A stretch of 64,000 nt of DNA from Notospermus geniculatus (GCA_002633025.1 NMRB01001887.1:45825-109824), one strand, 5' to 3'. Positions 23,101-32,390 are shown, counted from the stretch's first letter. Notes: a model not told the origin generated them from the letters alone. Numbers and translations are program-made.

Positions 23101-25313
23101 TCAAAGTTACGTTACTATCACATTTTGTTACAACTTGTGCCTAACAAAATGTCAGTGACGTAATTTCCGGTGCAGGGAGTTGCGGTGAAGATGTAACATA
23201 AGCACAGGATGTAACAATATGCTTTACTCTTGCTTCTCTATATTTTACATCAAAAATAGAATAAAATGTAAAAATGCTTACGTTGTACTTCAGCTGAGGC
23301 AGTAACATAAGAAAGTTGGTGTTTATTCATGGTAATGCATGTGGTTAATGTTGTGTTGAAGGGATGGACGATACTGAATTTGCCCAGATAAGGACCCTAC
23401 ATGCAGCCTCCCATAGGCATTTTGATGTGCTCATTACACCAATCTGTTGGCGTAAGAATATAACTCTGACATGTATTGCAAGTAAAATACACTAAACATC
23501 AACATTTGAGTCCAAATCCGCAGTGTTCGCTGCTAGCGCCACCTGTGATGAAGTAACCGTACTATATGAGCCTAATAGCCAGCTGCCTATATGGCCCCTC
23601 AGCCTAAGAAAGTGAGGTGTTATCATTCTGAGGTTATCGGGGGGTCAGGCTTACTCCCTCTTTGTCACCATTCCCTATCGTGTGACAGCGTGTTCGGTTA
23701 CGTTGTGGAGCGAGCGCTGAGTGTCCAAGATTACGTCATGGCCGATATCACCTTGCAGGCAGAAAATTCTAGCAGCTCAATTCATTCACATGTTAATTAC
23801 GCAATCAAACAATGTGATACGTACTCTCCAGCCGTTTCTCCAAAGCTGCCAGCCGCGAACTTATCTCCGCTTTCATTTCATCAACTTTAGCTGCCCTACA
23901 AATAGAAAATATCATCATATAAACTATAGAAGTTACATGTGTGATCCTTTTCGGCGTGAGGTACGAAAAACATGAATCATTTCGGTGTGAGCACAGGTGA
24001 CAAAAATTTGATATTACAACACTGTTTTGACGATATTAAGGGGTATTAGATCAAGAGACAACAAGGGAATATTTCAAAGACGTAAACCATGGCGTCCACG
24101 TCATTATGGATGACGTCGTGGCATGTACTTCTTCTCTGTGACGTCAAATTTCATGACGTAACCGCTAACTAGTGGTGGCCTCTAACGGCAGGAAAGTCTC
24201 CCACACGTGCACCTCCAAATCCACCAGTTAACTAACTAGTATACAGGGTGGGCCAGAAATCCCTGAATGGCTTGTTCCAGTAACCAAAGATGGACCGAAA
24301 CCACCCTTATCAAAGGAAAGGATTCTGGGTCACCCTGTACTAATCTGATAATCCGATAATCCATATGCATTCCAAAATTACATGCGATTACATAACAACG
24401 TTATTCTACGAGCGAAATAAACACACGACAAGGCAGAAGTAAGGAATAAAAAGTGCATTTTTGTGCATTTTTTGGTTTTGTTTAGTTTAGGTTGTTGACG
24501 TGTACTACATGTAGTTATTAGTAACACACAATCTACAGAGAAATAATATGCATCGTTTACACTCCTTAACAGTACATGTACTAAAAGTATTAAATCTGAG
24601 TGCTGAGCGCCCCATATACAGCATTATATTGGCTGTATAGACAATTTGTCCCTCTCTACCACGTGAAGATTGGGTCTGATTTGGATCGAACCCTGGACTT
24701 CAGCGGTGATAGGCGTCGATTTTTCCACTACGCCACACTGACAGCCCAACATTGATTGCAACAAATATGAAATTAAGGCCCATAATTATTAGTCATTGCA
24801 TTTGATTTATTTTTTAAACATAATCAAAAAGTGTGGCAGGAAATGACACCTCTACGAATTCATGCAGATGAGTATCACCTAGCGCCCGGCTTGCTAAACC
24901 TAAAAGAAGGAAAAGAAACTTTTGATGTAGGCTCACACGTTTTCTGGGTCATCAAACTACCAATTTTATATTCGTCGTGCTACAGGGAGTGGGAGCCAAG
25001 TCCGCATGTTAGTTTCTCTTGAGGCGGTGACAGACTGGCGCGTAAGTAACGCGTCGGGAGAGCGTTCAGCCAATCAGGGAGGCGGTAACACGGATAGAAA
25101 CACCTACCGAAGAATCTGATTGGCGGAACGCCTGCAGGACGCGCCAGTCTGTCACCGGCTTTAGTGTCCTCATTTGGTATGTGGAGTGCACGAGACTTCA
25201 ATTTAGGCCTAGAATAGACGAGGCTGGGTTATGTTATAGTACCAGTGTTTCTTACCTGTTAAACTGTTCAGCCACTTGGTTGACGACACTTTGGAACACC
25301 TCATTGTCTCCAA
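11160..25313 (-). CDS. PDE9A: PDE9-type 3',5'-cyclic GMP phosphodiesterase (most exons)
   Basis: Exons in transcript order are 25313-25256, 23895-23825, 23028-22917, 21421-21361, 19493-19419, 18927-18841, 16061-15874, 15433-15277, then 14794-14678 or 14198-14085, 12794-12690, 12199-12071 and 11309 down to either 11202 (donor) or the stop at 11160. All junctions are GT-AG and all phases agree. The encoded segments follow human PDE9A in order: a helical region ([23 protein letters not shown]), [15 protein letters not shown], then the HD-type catalytic domain with [47 protein letters not shown] and the invariant Gln in [10 protein letters not shown]. Metal ligands and the nucleotide-binding Gln are all present, so an active cGMP hydrolase is expected. 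The extreme N-terminal exons were not found; they should lie above 25.3 kb. The last exon ends in a charged KEKEKEKE coil. The introns hold many MITE copies. Confidence 0.96.
11361..11779. repeat. minisatellite of GTCGACATATA-type units
   Basis: About 420 bp of short units, mostly TAGTCGACATA or TAGTCGACACA, with phase slips. It lies between the last two PDE9 exons. It leaves a 161-codon minus-strand frame of Met, Ser, Thr, Arg, Leu, Tyr and Val only, which is a by-product of the unit length. TCGA palindromes make it a dense SalI-type array. Confidence 0.93.
12260..12400 (+). repeat. repeat family L, copy 2
   Basis: CAGAAACCCTGCCACATAGG, then the GTATTCATTGGAAAGTGCTC ... GAGAGCTTTCC palindrome and the CATATTTTCAATT tail, as in copy 1. 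Confidence 0.6.
12436..12567. mobile_element. MITE family D, copy 2 (uninterrupted)
   Basis: The ends CAGGGCCGGCCGCACAGGAA and the inverted GACTTTCTGTACGGTCGGCT enclose the same CATTTTCCCATTAACTAA centre as the other copies. Confidence 0.75.
13238..13450. mobile_element. repeat family I, copy 1
   Basis: About 200 bp centred on GTGTTGCACTGCGTCAAGGA and ACAACCGCTCGCAGCGCCGC are shared with 21130-21312. The ends are partly inverted (GGAGGCGCTGTGAGCG / CGCTCGCAGCGCCGCC), consistent with a MITE. Confidence 0.7.
13843..14040. mobile_element. MITE family H, copy 1 with CRE-like octamers
   Basis: A 198-bp element with inverted ends (GACTGCCGTTAGAGGCCGCC / GGTGGCCTCTAACGGCAGG). It contains TGACGTCA palindromes, the binding core of CREB/ATF proteins. 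Further copies are at 19147-19340 and 24078-24203. This copy lies 45 bp downstream of alternative exon b (in transcript order). Confidence 0.78.
14085..14198 (-). CDS. PDE9A: PDE9 alternative exon version b
   Basis: This exon of 114 bp (38 codons) is also phase 0 to 0, with acceptor CCATACAG and donor TCG|GTAAAT. It encodes [20 protein letters not shown] and then a tail different from version a ([18 protein letters not shown]). It is homologous to version a over its whole length, so the pair arose by exon duplication. Using both would put the ATDMARH helix in twice, which argues for mutually exclusive use. Confidence 0.9.
14678..14794 (-). CDS. PDE9A: PDE9 alternative exon version a
   Basis: This exon of 117 bp (39 codons) enters and leaves in phase 0, with acceptor CTACATAG and donor ACG|GTAAAT. 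It encodes [20 protein letters not shown] followed by a diverged Lys/Glu-rich tail ending KDHVDT. It corresponds to the human segment that holds ATDMARH, the helix lining the catalytic pocket, and is the closer of the two versions to the human sequence. It lies upstream of version b in the transcript and splices in frame to 12794. Confidence 0.9.
16429..16562. mobile_element. MITE family C, copy 2
   Basis: The ends GAGTTTTCGC and GCGAAAACTC and an internal GCGTTGGCGTTTCGGGGG match 1376-1501. A C-run with a single N (16455) replaces part of the left arm, so that arm is poorly resolved. Confidence 0.6.
16945..17140. mobile_element. two adjacent hairpins
   Basis: Arms TTCATACTTTCCGTTTTGCG and CGCAAAACGGAGAAGTATGA form an outer stem. 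The right flank carries a second short hairpin (CCTTGGAGGAATTATACTG / CAGTATAATTCCTCCAAG). Confidence 0.55.
17190..17595 (+). repeat. two family L copies, one interrupted by hairpin K
   Basis: One complete L core lies at about 17220-17275. A second L copy starts at about 17285 and is cut after AGGTAT by element K (17312-17485), resuming at ATTCATTGGAAAG. Comparison with uncut copies shows a duplicated AT at the insertion point. Confidence 0.6.
17312..17485. mobile_element. hairpin element K inserted in family L
   Basis: A 174-bp element with long arms (AGACATCCTGCGAAAGTCGG / its inverse) plus inner pairing around TAAACATTAACCT / AGGTTTGTTTA. It is non-coding. Confidence 0.75.
18677..18825. 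mobile_element. MITE family A, copy 2
   Basis: A 149-bp TA-flanked hairpin like 3313-3465. Its end lies 15 bp beyond the splice donor of the PDE9 exon that ends at 18841. Confidence 0.8.
19147..19340. mobile_element. MITE family H, copy 2
   Basis: TGGGAGACTTTCCTGCCGT ... GGCGCCTCTAACGCC, with internal TGACGTCA motifs. It lies just below the donor of the exon at 19419. Confidence 0.75.
19567..20347. mobile_element. family G elements rich in TTGCAACTTGTTGCAA
   Basis: The left end is TTAAGGCCCGTTTACACATG, and matching inverse ends occur at about 20117 and 20347. At least one complete element of about 550 bp is present, with a further part copy. The ends are flanked by TTAA, as in Kolobok or piggyBac-type elements. 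The interior is almost entirely repeats of GCAACTTGTTGCAA, so both strands can fold many ways. Confidence 0.65.
20497..20590. mobile_element. 94-bp near-perfect hairpin, mariner-like end
   Basis: Two identical 39-nt arms, starting CTACAGGGTGGGCCAGA, enclose a 16-nt loop. The CAGGGTG ends with flanking TA fit a mariner-type MITE. A related pair of ends (TACAGGGTGGGCCAGAAA / CACCCTGTA) marks 24241-24341. Confidence 0.8.
21130..21312. mobile_element. repeat family I, copy 2
   Basis: A close match to 13238-13450, sharing CACTGCGTCAAGGACGTC and CGGTACAACCGCTCGCAGC. Confidence 0.7.
21584..21714. mobile_element. MITE family M, copy 2
   Basis: Ends CCACGTGAGAGTTTTCTCAT and its near-inverse, 131 bp. 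Confidence 0.65.
22084..22216. mobile_element. MITE family D, copy 3 (uninterrupted)
   Basis: The ends CAGGGCCGACCGCACAGAAA and inverse. It serves as the empty-site reference for the nested copy at 9981-10250. Confidence 0.8.
22677..22823. mobile_element. MITE family A, copy 3
   Basis: A 147-bp hairpin with GGGAAGTTTAGAAATCAAAC ends and TA flanks. Confidence 0.8.
22833..22910. mobile_element. MITE family F, 3-prime remnant at a splice donor
   Basis: GGGCGAACATCGCTGGCGAG ... ATATCGCCTGGTGTGC matches the family F right half. It stops within a few bases of the PDE9 donor at 22916/22917. Confidence 0.7.
24078..24203. mobile_element. MITE family H, part copy 3
   Basis: It carries the right two thirds of family H, including CTCTGTGACGTCAAATTTC and CCTCTAACGGCAGGAAAGTC. 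The left arm is missing. Confidence 0.65.
24241..24341. mobile_element. mariner-like MITE
   Basis: A 101-bp element with TACAGGGTGGGCCAGAAATC and the near-inverse GGATTCTGGGTCACCCTGTA. Confidence 0.65.
25022..25160. mobile_element. hairpin element
   Basis: Arms GTGACAGACTGGCGCG and CGCGCCAGTCTGTCAC with inner pairing (AGCCAATCAG / CTGATTGGCGG). Confidence 0.65.
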
Positions 25314-25439
25314 CTGAAAAAAGATCAACATGCATGTAGCCCAGACGCTCATTGTTGACGCGCGGTAAACGCGCGTAAATAAAATCACGTGACCAGTGAC
25401 GTCACGCGCTCGAGGTCTATTGTCAAGAAAGAGTAGATC

Positions 25440-26394
25440 GATCACAATCTCCACTCGGCAGCCTCATTAGAGATTGATGTCGCCCTCTCGCAATAATTCT
25501 ACTTCCGTGTGGGACTCCATACGGAAGTATTGTTGGTTGCGCACGCATACCCCGTTCAAAATGAAGCCATGGAGGCTGCCATTTTGTTCTCCGTTCAAAA
25601 GTTTAGCGGCTCGAACAGATCACTGGGAGCATGTAACTCAACAAATCACTTTACCTCTCACAATCTCTGATCATAAGTAGTTGGTCCGGTGTGAAAACCG
25701 TGTTGAAAACAAAGCGAATCGTACAAGTACGGATTGCTGTAGACATGGTAGAAGAGGCCGATGACTGCCTACAACGATAAAACTACGTGCTGAACTACGC
25801 TGTGTTGATGCTGTGTGACGTTGCGTCATTTGACGGCCAAAACGGCGGCACGGGGAAGCCTTATATGTTAAAGTATATGTCTGTACGTATAGTGTGTGAA
25901 ATATCAAGTCGATTTGATGACGATAACATTGTTTTTGCAGCCTCCCAAAAAAGTTGTGTGTCAGATCGGCTTACTCGATAATGCGGAACGGAATGAACAT
26001 TCCGCGGAACCGACGGAATGGGAGCATGCATTATTCCCATAGTTTTTTATGACGTCCAAAGTCTGTACATCAATACATCAGTGAATGATTTCGGCAATCG
26101 GCGGGCCGCATTTTCACGATTTTCTTCCGACGATATTTCTACAGGGCAGCCCTTATCGCACTGTGAAAAGGTGTTGTACGAGTTCGGGACAGGAAAATTC
26201 ACCGGTTTCCCGACAAGCTCAGACACCAGAAGCGTGCGAGAAGGCGAGTGAAGAATGTGTGATTTCGCCATCTTACATCATGCACATAATCTAGGCCTAC
26301 GCCCACGTGCGTCGCCATGGCATTCGGCGATTCAACTGGGCGAGTTTTTTTCTGAATAGGCCTAGGCCTAAATTAAAAACCGACCGGTACCGGT
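25440..26394. other. stretch upstream of the recognised PDE9 exons
   Basis: The missing first exons of the PDE9 gene would be expected here or further right. On the minus strand around 25570 a short ATGGCAGCCTCCATGGC frame closes quickly. I found no segment that matches the known PDE9 N-terminus. Confidence 0.3.
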
Positions 26395-26939
26395 NNNNNN
26401 NNNNNNNNNNNNNNNNNNNNNNNNNNNNNNNNNNNNNNNNNNNNNNNNNNNNNNNNNNNNNNNNNNNNNNNNNNNNNNNNNNNNNNNNNNNNNNNNNNNN
26501 NNNNNNNNNNNNNNNNNNNNNNNNNNNNNNNNNNNNNNNNNNNNNNNNNNNNNNNNNNNNNNNNNNNNNNNNNNNNNNNNNNNNNNNNNNNNNNNNNNNN
26601 NNNNNNNNNNNNNNNNNNNNNNNNNNNNNNNNNNNNNNNNNNNNNNNNNNNNNNNNNNNNNNNNNNNNNNNNNNNNNNNNNNNNNNNNNNNNNNNNNNNN
26701 NNNNNNNNNNNNNNNNNNNNNNNNNNNNNNNNNNNNNNNNNNNNNNNNNNNNNNNNNNNNNNNNNNNNNNNNNNNNNNNNNNNNNNNNNNNNNNNNNNNN
26801 NNNNNNNNNNNNNNNNNNNNNNNNNNNNNNNNNNNNNNNNNNNNNNNNNNNNNNNNNNNNNNNNNNNNNNNNNNNNNNNNNNNNNNNNNNNNNNNNNNNN
26901 NNNNNNNNNNNNNNNNNNNNNNNNNNNNNNNNNNNNNNN
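26395..26939. other. assembly gap
   Basis: 545 undetermined bases that remove the end of the Harbinger transposase. Confidence 0.99.
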
Positions 26940-28206
26940 CATCATTTCTTTTGAGGGCAATGTTATTCAAGATAACCGCAGAGACAATTACCTTGCATGC
27001 CTGCTCAGGATGCAGACGGATTTCCGTATGAAGGCAATGAAAGCGACGCTTCAGTATACCAAAGGCCTGTTCAATCCTTGTCCGGGTGCGGGCGTGGGCA
27101 TTATTGTAAGCAGCCTGGTCTGGGGTTGGGTCACGGTACGGCGTCAAGAGGTACGGCTGAAGGGCATAACATTCATCTCCAAGAAGGAATCCATCATGCT
27201 GAGCTGAAAGGGACAAAAATAATCAATATTGTGCACTTATACAGTAAAGTAGTACACTATACAATCATCTTCATAAATGTTACAATTCAACCTTTAATAT
27301 TCAGCTAACTTTTGAAATGGTTTCAGGACTAAATTTGTAATTAAAATTGCCAGAATGTTCACATGTAGGAGAATGTCACACCGGTACTTACATGACTTAC
27401 AGGGCACATTTCACTGTTTTGAAATGCCTATAGCCAGTAGGCCTATAGCAATATACCAAAAAATTATCTAAATCAAATACTGAGTATGCTAGTGAGATTG
27501 CCAGCAAAAACAACCACTTTCTAAGTAGTTGATTAAAAAGGCATACCTTGCTGAGCCAATTCTGTGCCAATGGCAGACATCCGGAAAATCCGACTGTCAT
27601 GGACGCTGCCAGGCCATTTCGCAACCAGATTGGTGGCAACGCGATCAGCATCACATATCATCTGTAATAAAATAATGCTCAATGAGTGACTGACAAAAAG
27701 ATATCATGGTATAGGCCTATAGGCCTAGCCTATAAGCCAACATACAAGGCGTAAAAGGAATTAAGGTAGCATACCAGTACCAGGCAGATTACCGGGCGGT
27801 AGGCTAGGCCTAGCCAATGCAAAGCCTAGGCCTATGCTATAATGCTAGGGCTACCCGGTAGGCCTATACTAGGCCAGCTACCGGTAGCCTCTTTGGATTA
27901 ATTAAGAAGTCTCGAGTCCTAGGTATGGCCTAGGCTAGGACCTGCTGCCACACACAGACACACACATAAAACGCCGAGCTGAAAGCAAAAACAGTCAATG
28001 GCTTCATCATATTCATGTCAAAGGCCTAGGTGATGTACATGTACGTATGCGCCTACACACACACAGTGACACACCTGACCTAGGCCTACCTACCTGTACA
28101 TTAATGCTATGCATTGATTTGCGGCAAACATAAACCTCTTCGAATTCATGCGGGGCCACAATCTTCACTTGGGTGCAGTCAAGGGCACCAACGACATTCG
28201 GAAAAC
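26940..28206 (-). CDS. PIF/Harbinger DDE transposase (HARBI1-like), partial
   Basis: Three minus-strand exons, 28206-28094, 27661-27547 and 27203 into the gap at 26940, join in frame with GT-AG introns. They encode [15 protein letters not shown] (first Asp), [20 protein letters not shown] (second Asp) and a long block with [15 protein letters not shown] (catalytic Glu) and [10 protein letters not shown]. This order is the DDE nuclease domain of PIF/Harbinger transposases and their HARBI1-like derivatives. All three catalytic acidic residues are kept and no stop is seen, so it may be recent or domesticated. The 5-prime exon, expected upstream of 28206, is missing: a divergent J-domain frame starts only 290 bp away. 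The 3-prime end is lost in the N gap. Confidence 0.88.
27700..28110. repeat. AGGCCTA-rich low-complexity stretch in the Harbinger intron
   Basis: Dense TAGGCCTA, CTAGGCC and ACCGGTAG words lie between two transposase exons. Similar clusters occur at 31000-31400, 51000-51490 and 53225-53650. Confidence 0.6.
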
Positions 28207-28496
28207 CTGAAAAGCCGGCAAAAAAAAACAAGTGAACAAAGTAATACTTACTAATCACCGGTGCATGGGTGAATGAGCAGACCAGCTGTGCCATGCATGC
28301 CACGACCGTGTGCATGCCGCTGCATGCATGCAAAAAGAGCTGGGACATCCCCAGGACATGTCATGCATGTCATGTCATGGTCACATGCGCATGCGTGAAC
28401 ATGGCGGACAGAAATTTCGAATAGTCCAGAAAATTTCGGTTTAAATCGCAAAATTCTCCGAGTACAAAGCTCTATACTGAGCAGCGAGTGGACACA

Positions 28497-28958
28497 ATGC
28501 CTGATCAAAGGACCAAGAACTTACAAACTCTTGAATTAGATGCAAAAGCATCTGATTCCGACATCAAAACGGCGTATAAGTCACTCGCTCTAAAATGGCA
28601 CCCGGACAAAAATGGCGGGAATGAGGAAAACAAAGAGAAATTTCAAAAGATAAGTGAGGCATACGTTCAACTATGCATCTCGAATGTATCCAATGATCTA
28701 CCTATGATGGTGGGAACTGACGATAGGTCTACTTCATCGATCATAAACATAAAGCACAATGCTGACAGCATAGTTGTGGAGATTGCCAAGGAAACGATCG
28801 AAAAATGGATTGAGGTCTGTACAGAAATGTATGGCCCCCCCACGGATCAAAATGAAAATGGACTTCACTTCCGATGCTCATTTAGTGTATCAAAAAACGA
28901 TGATCATGGTGAGTTCGTGGACAGCTCCAAAAACCAGGACTCTTCGTGCAGTGATATC
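28497..28958 (+). CDS. J-domain (DnaJ-type) protein, partial
   Basis: From ATG at 28497 an open frame encodes a J domain: [20 protein letters not shown], with the essential HPD, then [15 protein letters not shown] domains stimulate the ATPase of Hsp70 chaperones. The J domain lies at the very N-terminus and lacks the usual aromatic start of helix I (it reads [12 protein letters not shown]). The rest (residues 65-150, with [19 protein letters not shown] and [18 protein letters not shown]) has no domain I know; there is no Gly/Phe region or zinc finger. A single N at 28959 is followed by unrelated TTAAG-rich repeat, so the true C-terminus is uncertain. It is divergent to the Harbinger exons. 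Confidence 0.75.
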
Positions 28959-28959
28959 N

Positions 28960-29150
28960 AGTTTGCCCTCAAAAGGGCAGCCATATTTAAGTCGTCTCCA
29001 GCTGACTTAAGACGCCTAGCTACCCGTCTTAACTTTAAGACACTTTTTTGACTTAAGTTTTTTTGAGAACTGCAGACTTAGGCCTAAGCCAGGTAAATTG
29101 AGACTTAAGCCAACAAAACTGACTTAAGATTCTTTGTGAAACCGGGCCCA
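28960..29150. repeat. GACTTAAG-rich repeat following the single N
   Basis: Repeated GACTTAAG / CTTAAGTC words (for example 29001, 29050, 29100, 29121) and an ending GTGAAACCGGGCCCAGG suggest a small palindromic MITE. It interrupts the J-domain gene. Confidence 0.45.
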
Positions 29151-29269
29151 GGTCCAACCATCATTTGGTGTTGTGATACTGTTCTTGCTGCTAACAATAC
29201 TCTAAATTCCCACTTACGTGTCCCATTCCTAAATTCGGAAAAAGTGGTTTCGTTTTGTTTCTGGTTTAC

Positions 29270-30049
29270 AAACGCCCTAGCCGATTTCCTGCAATAGTTC
29301 AACATCCTTCGAAGCAAATGTCGGTAATCCCGAAATATCCACAGTTTTCTTTCTAGAAATGCACAGCTTTGGCAGTATAAACAAGCCTTTTATTGCTTTC
29401 ACCACTTCAATATCAAGTGCCTTTTTGTCCTTAGCATATAGCACCAACTTACGAAGTCAGTCACTCTCTGTCTCAAGGAGTTTTTTTCACTTCACTTTCA
29501 AACCGCTGCACTGTACCCATCAAAAAGTATAGAACATCATCACCCTCAGCAACGTTTGGCAGTTGTGTTGGTTGAGAAATACAGCTCACAACGCGTAAAC
29601 ACACTCGTCTTTTACGTAGAGTTTAGCAAGTTGACAAGGTTGACAAGAGCAATCTTGTTTTCCTACCAAACTTAACATCATCGGTACCAGTACACGACAT
29701 TGTCTGATTCAATTACTTAATCCCGTTCAATAAACATAGTCATCGTCGTCGTCTTCGTCTGCTCCGTTTCGAAAAGAGGTATGACGATACTCATGAGGCA
29801 AATCTTCTGTGCTAACAACTTTGTCAATGAGGTCTTTATATTTTGCATGCTTGATTTCACACCTTCAGTGTTCTTCCTGCCACCATCTAATTCCAAATCA
29901 AAATGTTGTTTCAGGGGGTTGAACGTCATCCATTGCTTAAAATCGTTCAGTGTCGATGGTCCCCATATTTCATCATTATGATCTCCTAGAGACACAGTCC
30001 CTTCTGCAATGTCCAACACCTCACATTGTCCATTCAAAAACCACATCAA
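29270..30049 (-). pseudogene. decayed protein-coding gene, unknown product
   Basis: Three coding-like minus-strand blocks are seen. At 30049-29717 a 110-codon frame has EIWGPSTLNDFKQWMTFNPL. At about 29600-29495 a block has QPTQLPNVAEGDDVLYFLMG. At about 29450-29285 a block has KDKKALDIEVVKAIKGLFIL. They are separated by stops and frame changes, so the gene is broken. I do not recognise the family. Its position next to the J-domain and Harbinger frames suggests that it may be transposon cargo. Confidence 0.4.
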
Positions 30050-30060
30050 CGACCGAATTT

Positions 30061-31545
30061 TTAGCTCACTCGTGAGCTATAGCCATCACCTGGCGTCCGT
30101 CGTCCGTCGTCGTCCGTCGTCGTCGTCGTCCGTCGTCGTCGTCCGTCGTCGTCCGTTAGCAGGGCACGTTTTGTAACCGCTGGGGCTATTGACCTGAAAC
30201 TTGGTACACATATACCCCTAGGTCAAATGACCTATGACACCCAATTTCGGTTCGATCTGTTTCCTGGCTTGGCCACCAGGGGGGATAAACCGAAAACCTT
30301 TAAAGTGCAGTTTCGCCTTAACTGTTGATCGGATCATCACCAAATTTTTATGGTGGGTACATCTTATGAGGATACACGACATATCACCCGGGTTTTTGAT
30401 TTGACCTAATTTTCAAGGTCACAGAGGTCAAAGTTCGAAATTTCATTGTCGGGTTGCACGTTTCGTGGCTATTTGTCCTGGATTGTTCAAATTGGGTGTG
30501 ATGATGTATCTAGGTACCCTGTATGTCTGTGGCAGATTTCGGTCCGATCGGACTTCAAGTACGGCCACCAGGTGGCTATCTTGGAAATTGAGCATTGGAC
30601 CATAGCTCAATAAATATTGGGGCTAGAATGTTGTGAACTTGAACAAGTATGTATCTTTGTAGCCTTCATGTGTACAGCAAATTTCAGCGTGCTCGGACTT
30701 CACAGACCGCTGCCAGGCAGCCATTTTGGAAAATGCAACTTTGACTTGTGTGACTGATAAATGTCGTTCAACTTGAAAACCCGTATGATATATCATGCAT
30801 CTGCATTAGATGTACCTACAATAAAAATTTGGTGATGATCCGTCGAATAATAAGTTAGTTATTGCACTTTTTGTCCATTTCAATTCAAATGGAGCCATCT
30901 AGTGACTATTCAATGAACCACAGAAACCAAGGTGGGGTCAGTCAGTACAGTGACCATGGTAACAGGTAGGCCTTAGCAATGACATTCAGTTCTAGCAGTG
31001 TTCACCATGCATGCATGTTCACTGGTTGTGTGACTGTTATTAGGCCTAGGCCTATGCTGATTGCTCTGTCAGGGGGATCTGATGATGTTGCCTTTGTTTG
31101 GACAGGTAGGACTACATGTAGGCCAAGGCTTAGGGTTTTTGATACCGTACTTTTTTTGGCCTAGGCCCTAATAATGTTAGCAGGCCAAGGTCATCAACTC
31201 ATAGGCCTACAATCATGATCAGTCGAAGGCTTTGATGGGCCCAATCCAGGCCTAGGGCCTGGGCCTAGACCTGGCCCCCCCCCCCCAATAGTGGTACCGG
31301 TATTTTGATGGCAATGCACTTCAGATGCCTGGGCCTACAGGCCTACCCTGCCCTGTTAGGCCTACCGTAGCTGTACAAAATACATGTAGGCCTAGGCCTC
31401 GACGCCTACACTTGAACATGCAGTTGTCATCTGGACATTAACCCTAACCAAGTTTCAGTCCGACTTGACCCAGATGTTCGCTCGTATGTGCCTCTCTGTA
31501 ATTACACTATGTCAACGAGTGAGCACATGGTCCATGGACCATTTC
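30061..31545 (+). repeat. long interspersed repeat with GCTCACTCGTGAGC start
   Basis: It opens with a short palindrome (GCTCACTCGTGAGC), then a CCGTCGTCGTC microsatellite (30095-30165), then phrases such as GACCTGAAACTTGGTACACA. It closes near CAACGAGTGAGCACATGGTC. From memory, this layout (start and end sharing GAGTGAGC) is common in marine invertebrate genomes, but I cannot name the family. The right part (31010-31400) holds a TAGGCCTA cluster and a C-run. No coding frame was seen. Confidence 0.5.
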
Positions 31546-31549
31546 ATTA

Positions 31550-32390
31550 CAGGAGCATTGTCAGTGGATCTGCGTGAGGCTTTTTCGTTACAGACTTTAA
31601 CGTTTGTCTGTGTTGCAATGCAACTTTAGTAATCTGACCCTCGGGAGGTGACTTTAAGTCATAGACTGCCTGAATTGAACCATATGCGTTGGTTGTACTG
31701 TGGACTATTACACCTTGCTGGCGGTAGTCTGGAGAGTGCAATGAAATTGTGTCAGGAAATTTCCTGGTCAGAAGGTCTCCTAAGTATTGCGTTTTGCTTA
31801 CTGAAGGAACTACGCATCTTCTTTTGACTGTGTGGTGGGTGGCAAAGGTGTTTCTGTCAGTGGTGTAATTTCTGCTTTTTTTTGTTGCTGGTGTCTTTGT
31901 GTTTGGCCTGGTTGCAGCCTATGTTGCAGCTGGGCGGTTTGTTGCAGCAGTCATGGCAGCTTCAAGAGCTGTGGCAAATTCGAATGGATCTACTTCTTCT
32001 GACTGTGTGGTGGGCAGCAAAGGTGGGCGGTCATTGTGTGATGATTATTCAGATGCAGGTATCATCACCATCGCTCTCATTCTCATCAACATACAATTCC
32101 ACAAGGTTGTTGTTGACGTTCTTTGTTGGTGTACGCACACCATTCTCCTCATCTTGCTTAACCATGTCCTTTGATCCCCACAGTACAATTTAGGCCGGCC
32201 ATTTTCATTGTACACCTTTATTACAACTAGCACACTTGACCCGGTTTTCTCCCAGATCTGGTGTGCCTTGCGGAAAATGATCTTTTTCCTTTTCGAAATG
32301 CAAACAGCTTTCGCATTTCCAGTCAATCTGTCAGCACAATAGGGCTTCCACAACTTGAAAAAAATTATCATGAAAGGTGGGGTACCAAGT
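31550..32390 (-). CDS. MADS-box-like segment gene, inverted copy 1
   Basis: On the minus strand, a frame from about 32371 encodes KPYCADRLTGNAKAVCISKR followed by KKIIFRKAHQIWEKTGSSVLVVIKVYNENGRPKLYCG-type residues. The spacing SKRK-x6-KA-x6-TG-x2-VLVV matches the first half of a MADS DNA-binding domain (SRF/MEF2). A frame change then follows, and a reading frame rich in acidic residues, Thr and Pro continues. The minus copy runs on in one frame through 31818 to a TAA near 31550 (SPDYRQQGVIVHSTTNAYGS, PEGQITKVALQH). Identity of the copy at 35573-36361 is very high. The relation to MADS proteins is a pattern judgement from me; it could also be convergent. Confidence 0.45.

Noticed and set aside
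25209-25454. 81-codon frame covering the 25256-25313 PDE9 exon
   Set aside because: It is in a different frame from the one that matches PDE9 and joins in phase to the next exon.
28251-28508. Search for a Harbinger 5-prime exon
   Set aside because: The minus-strand frame here is His/Cys-rich from GCATGCATGC repeats and lacks any transposase motif.
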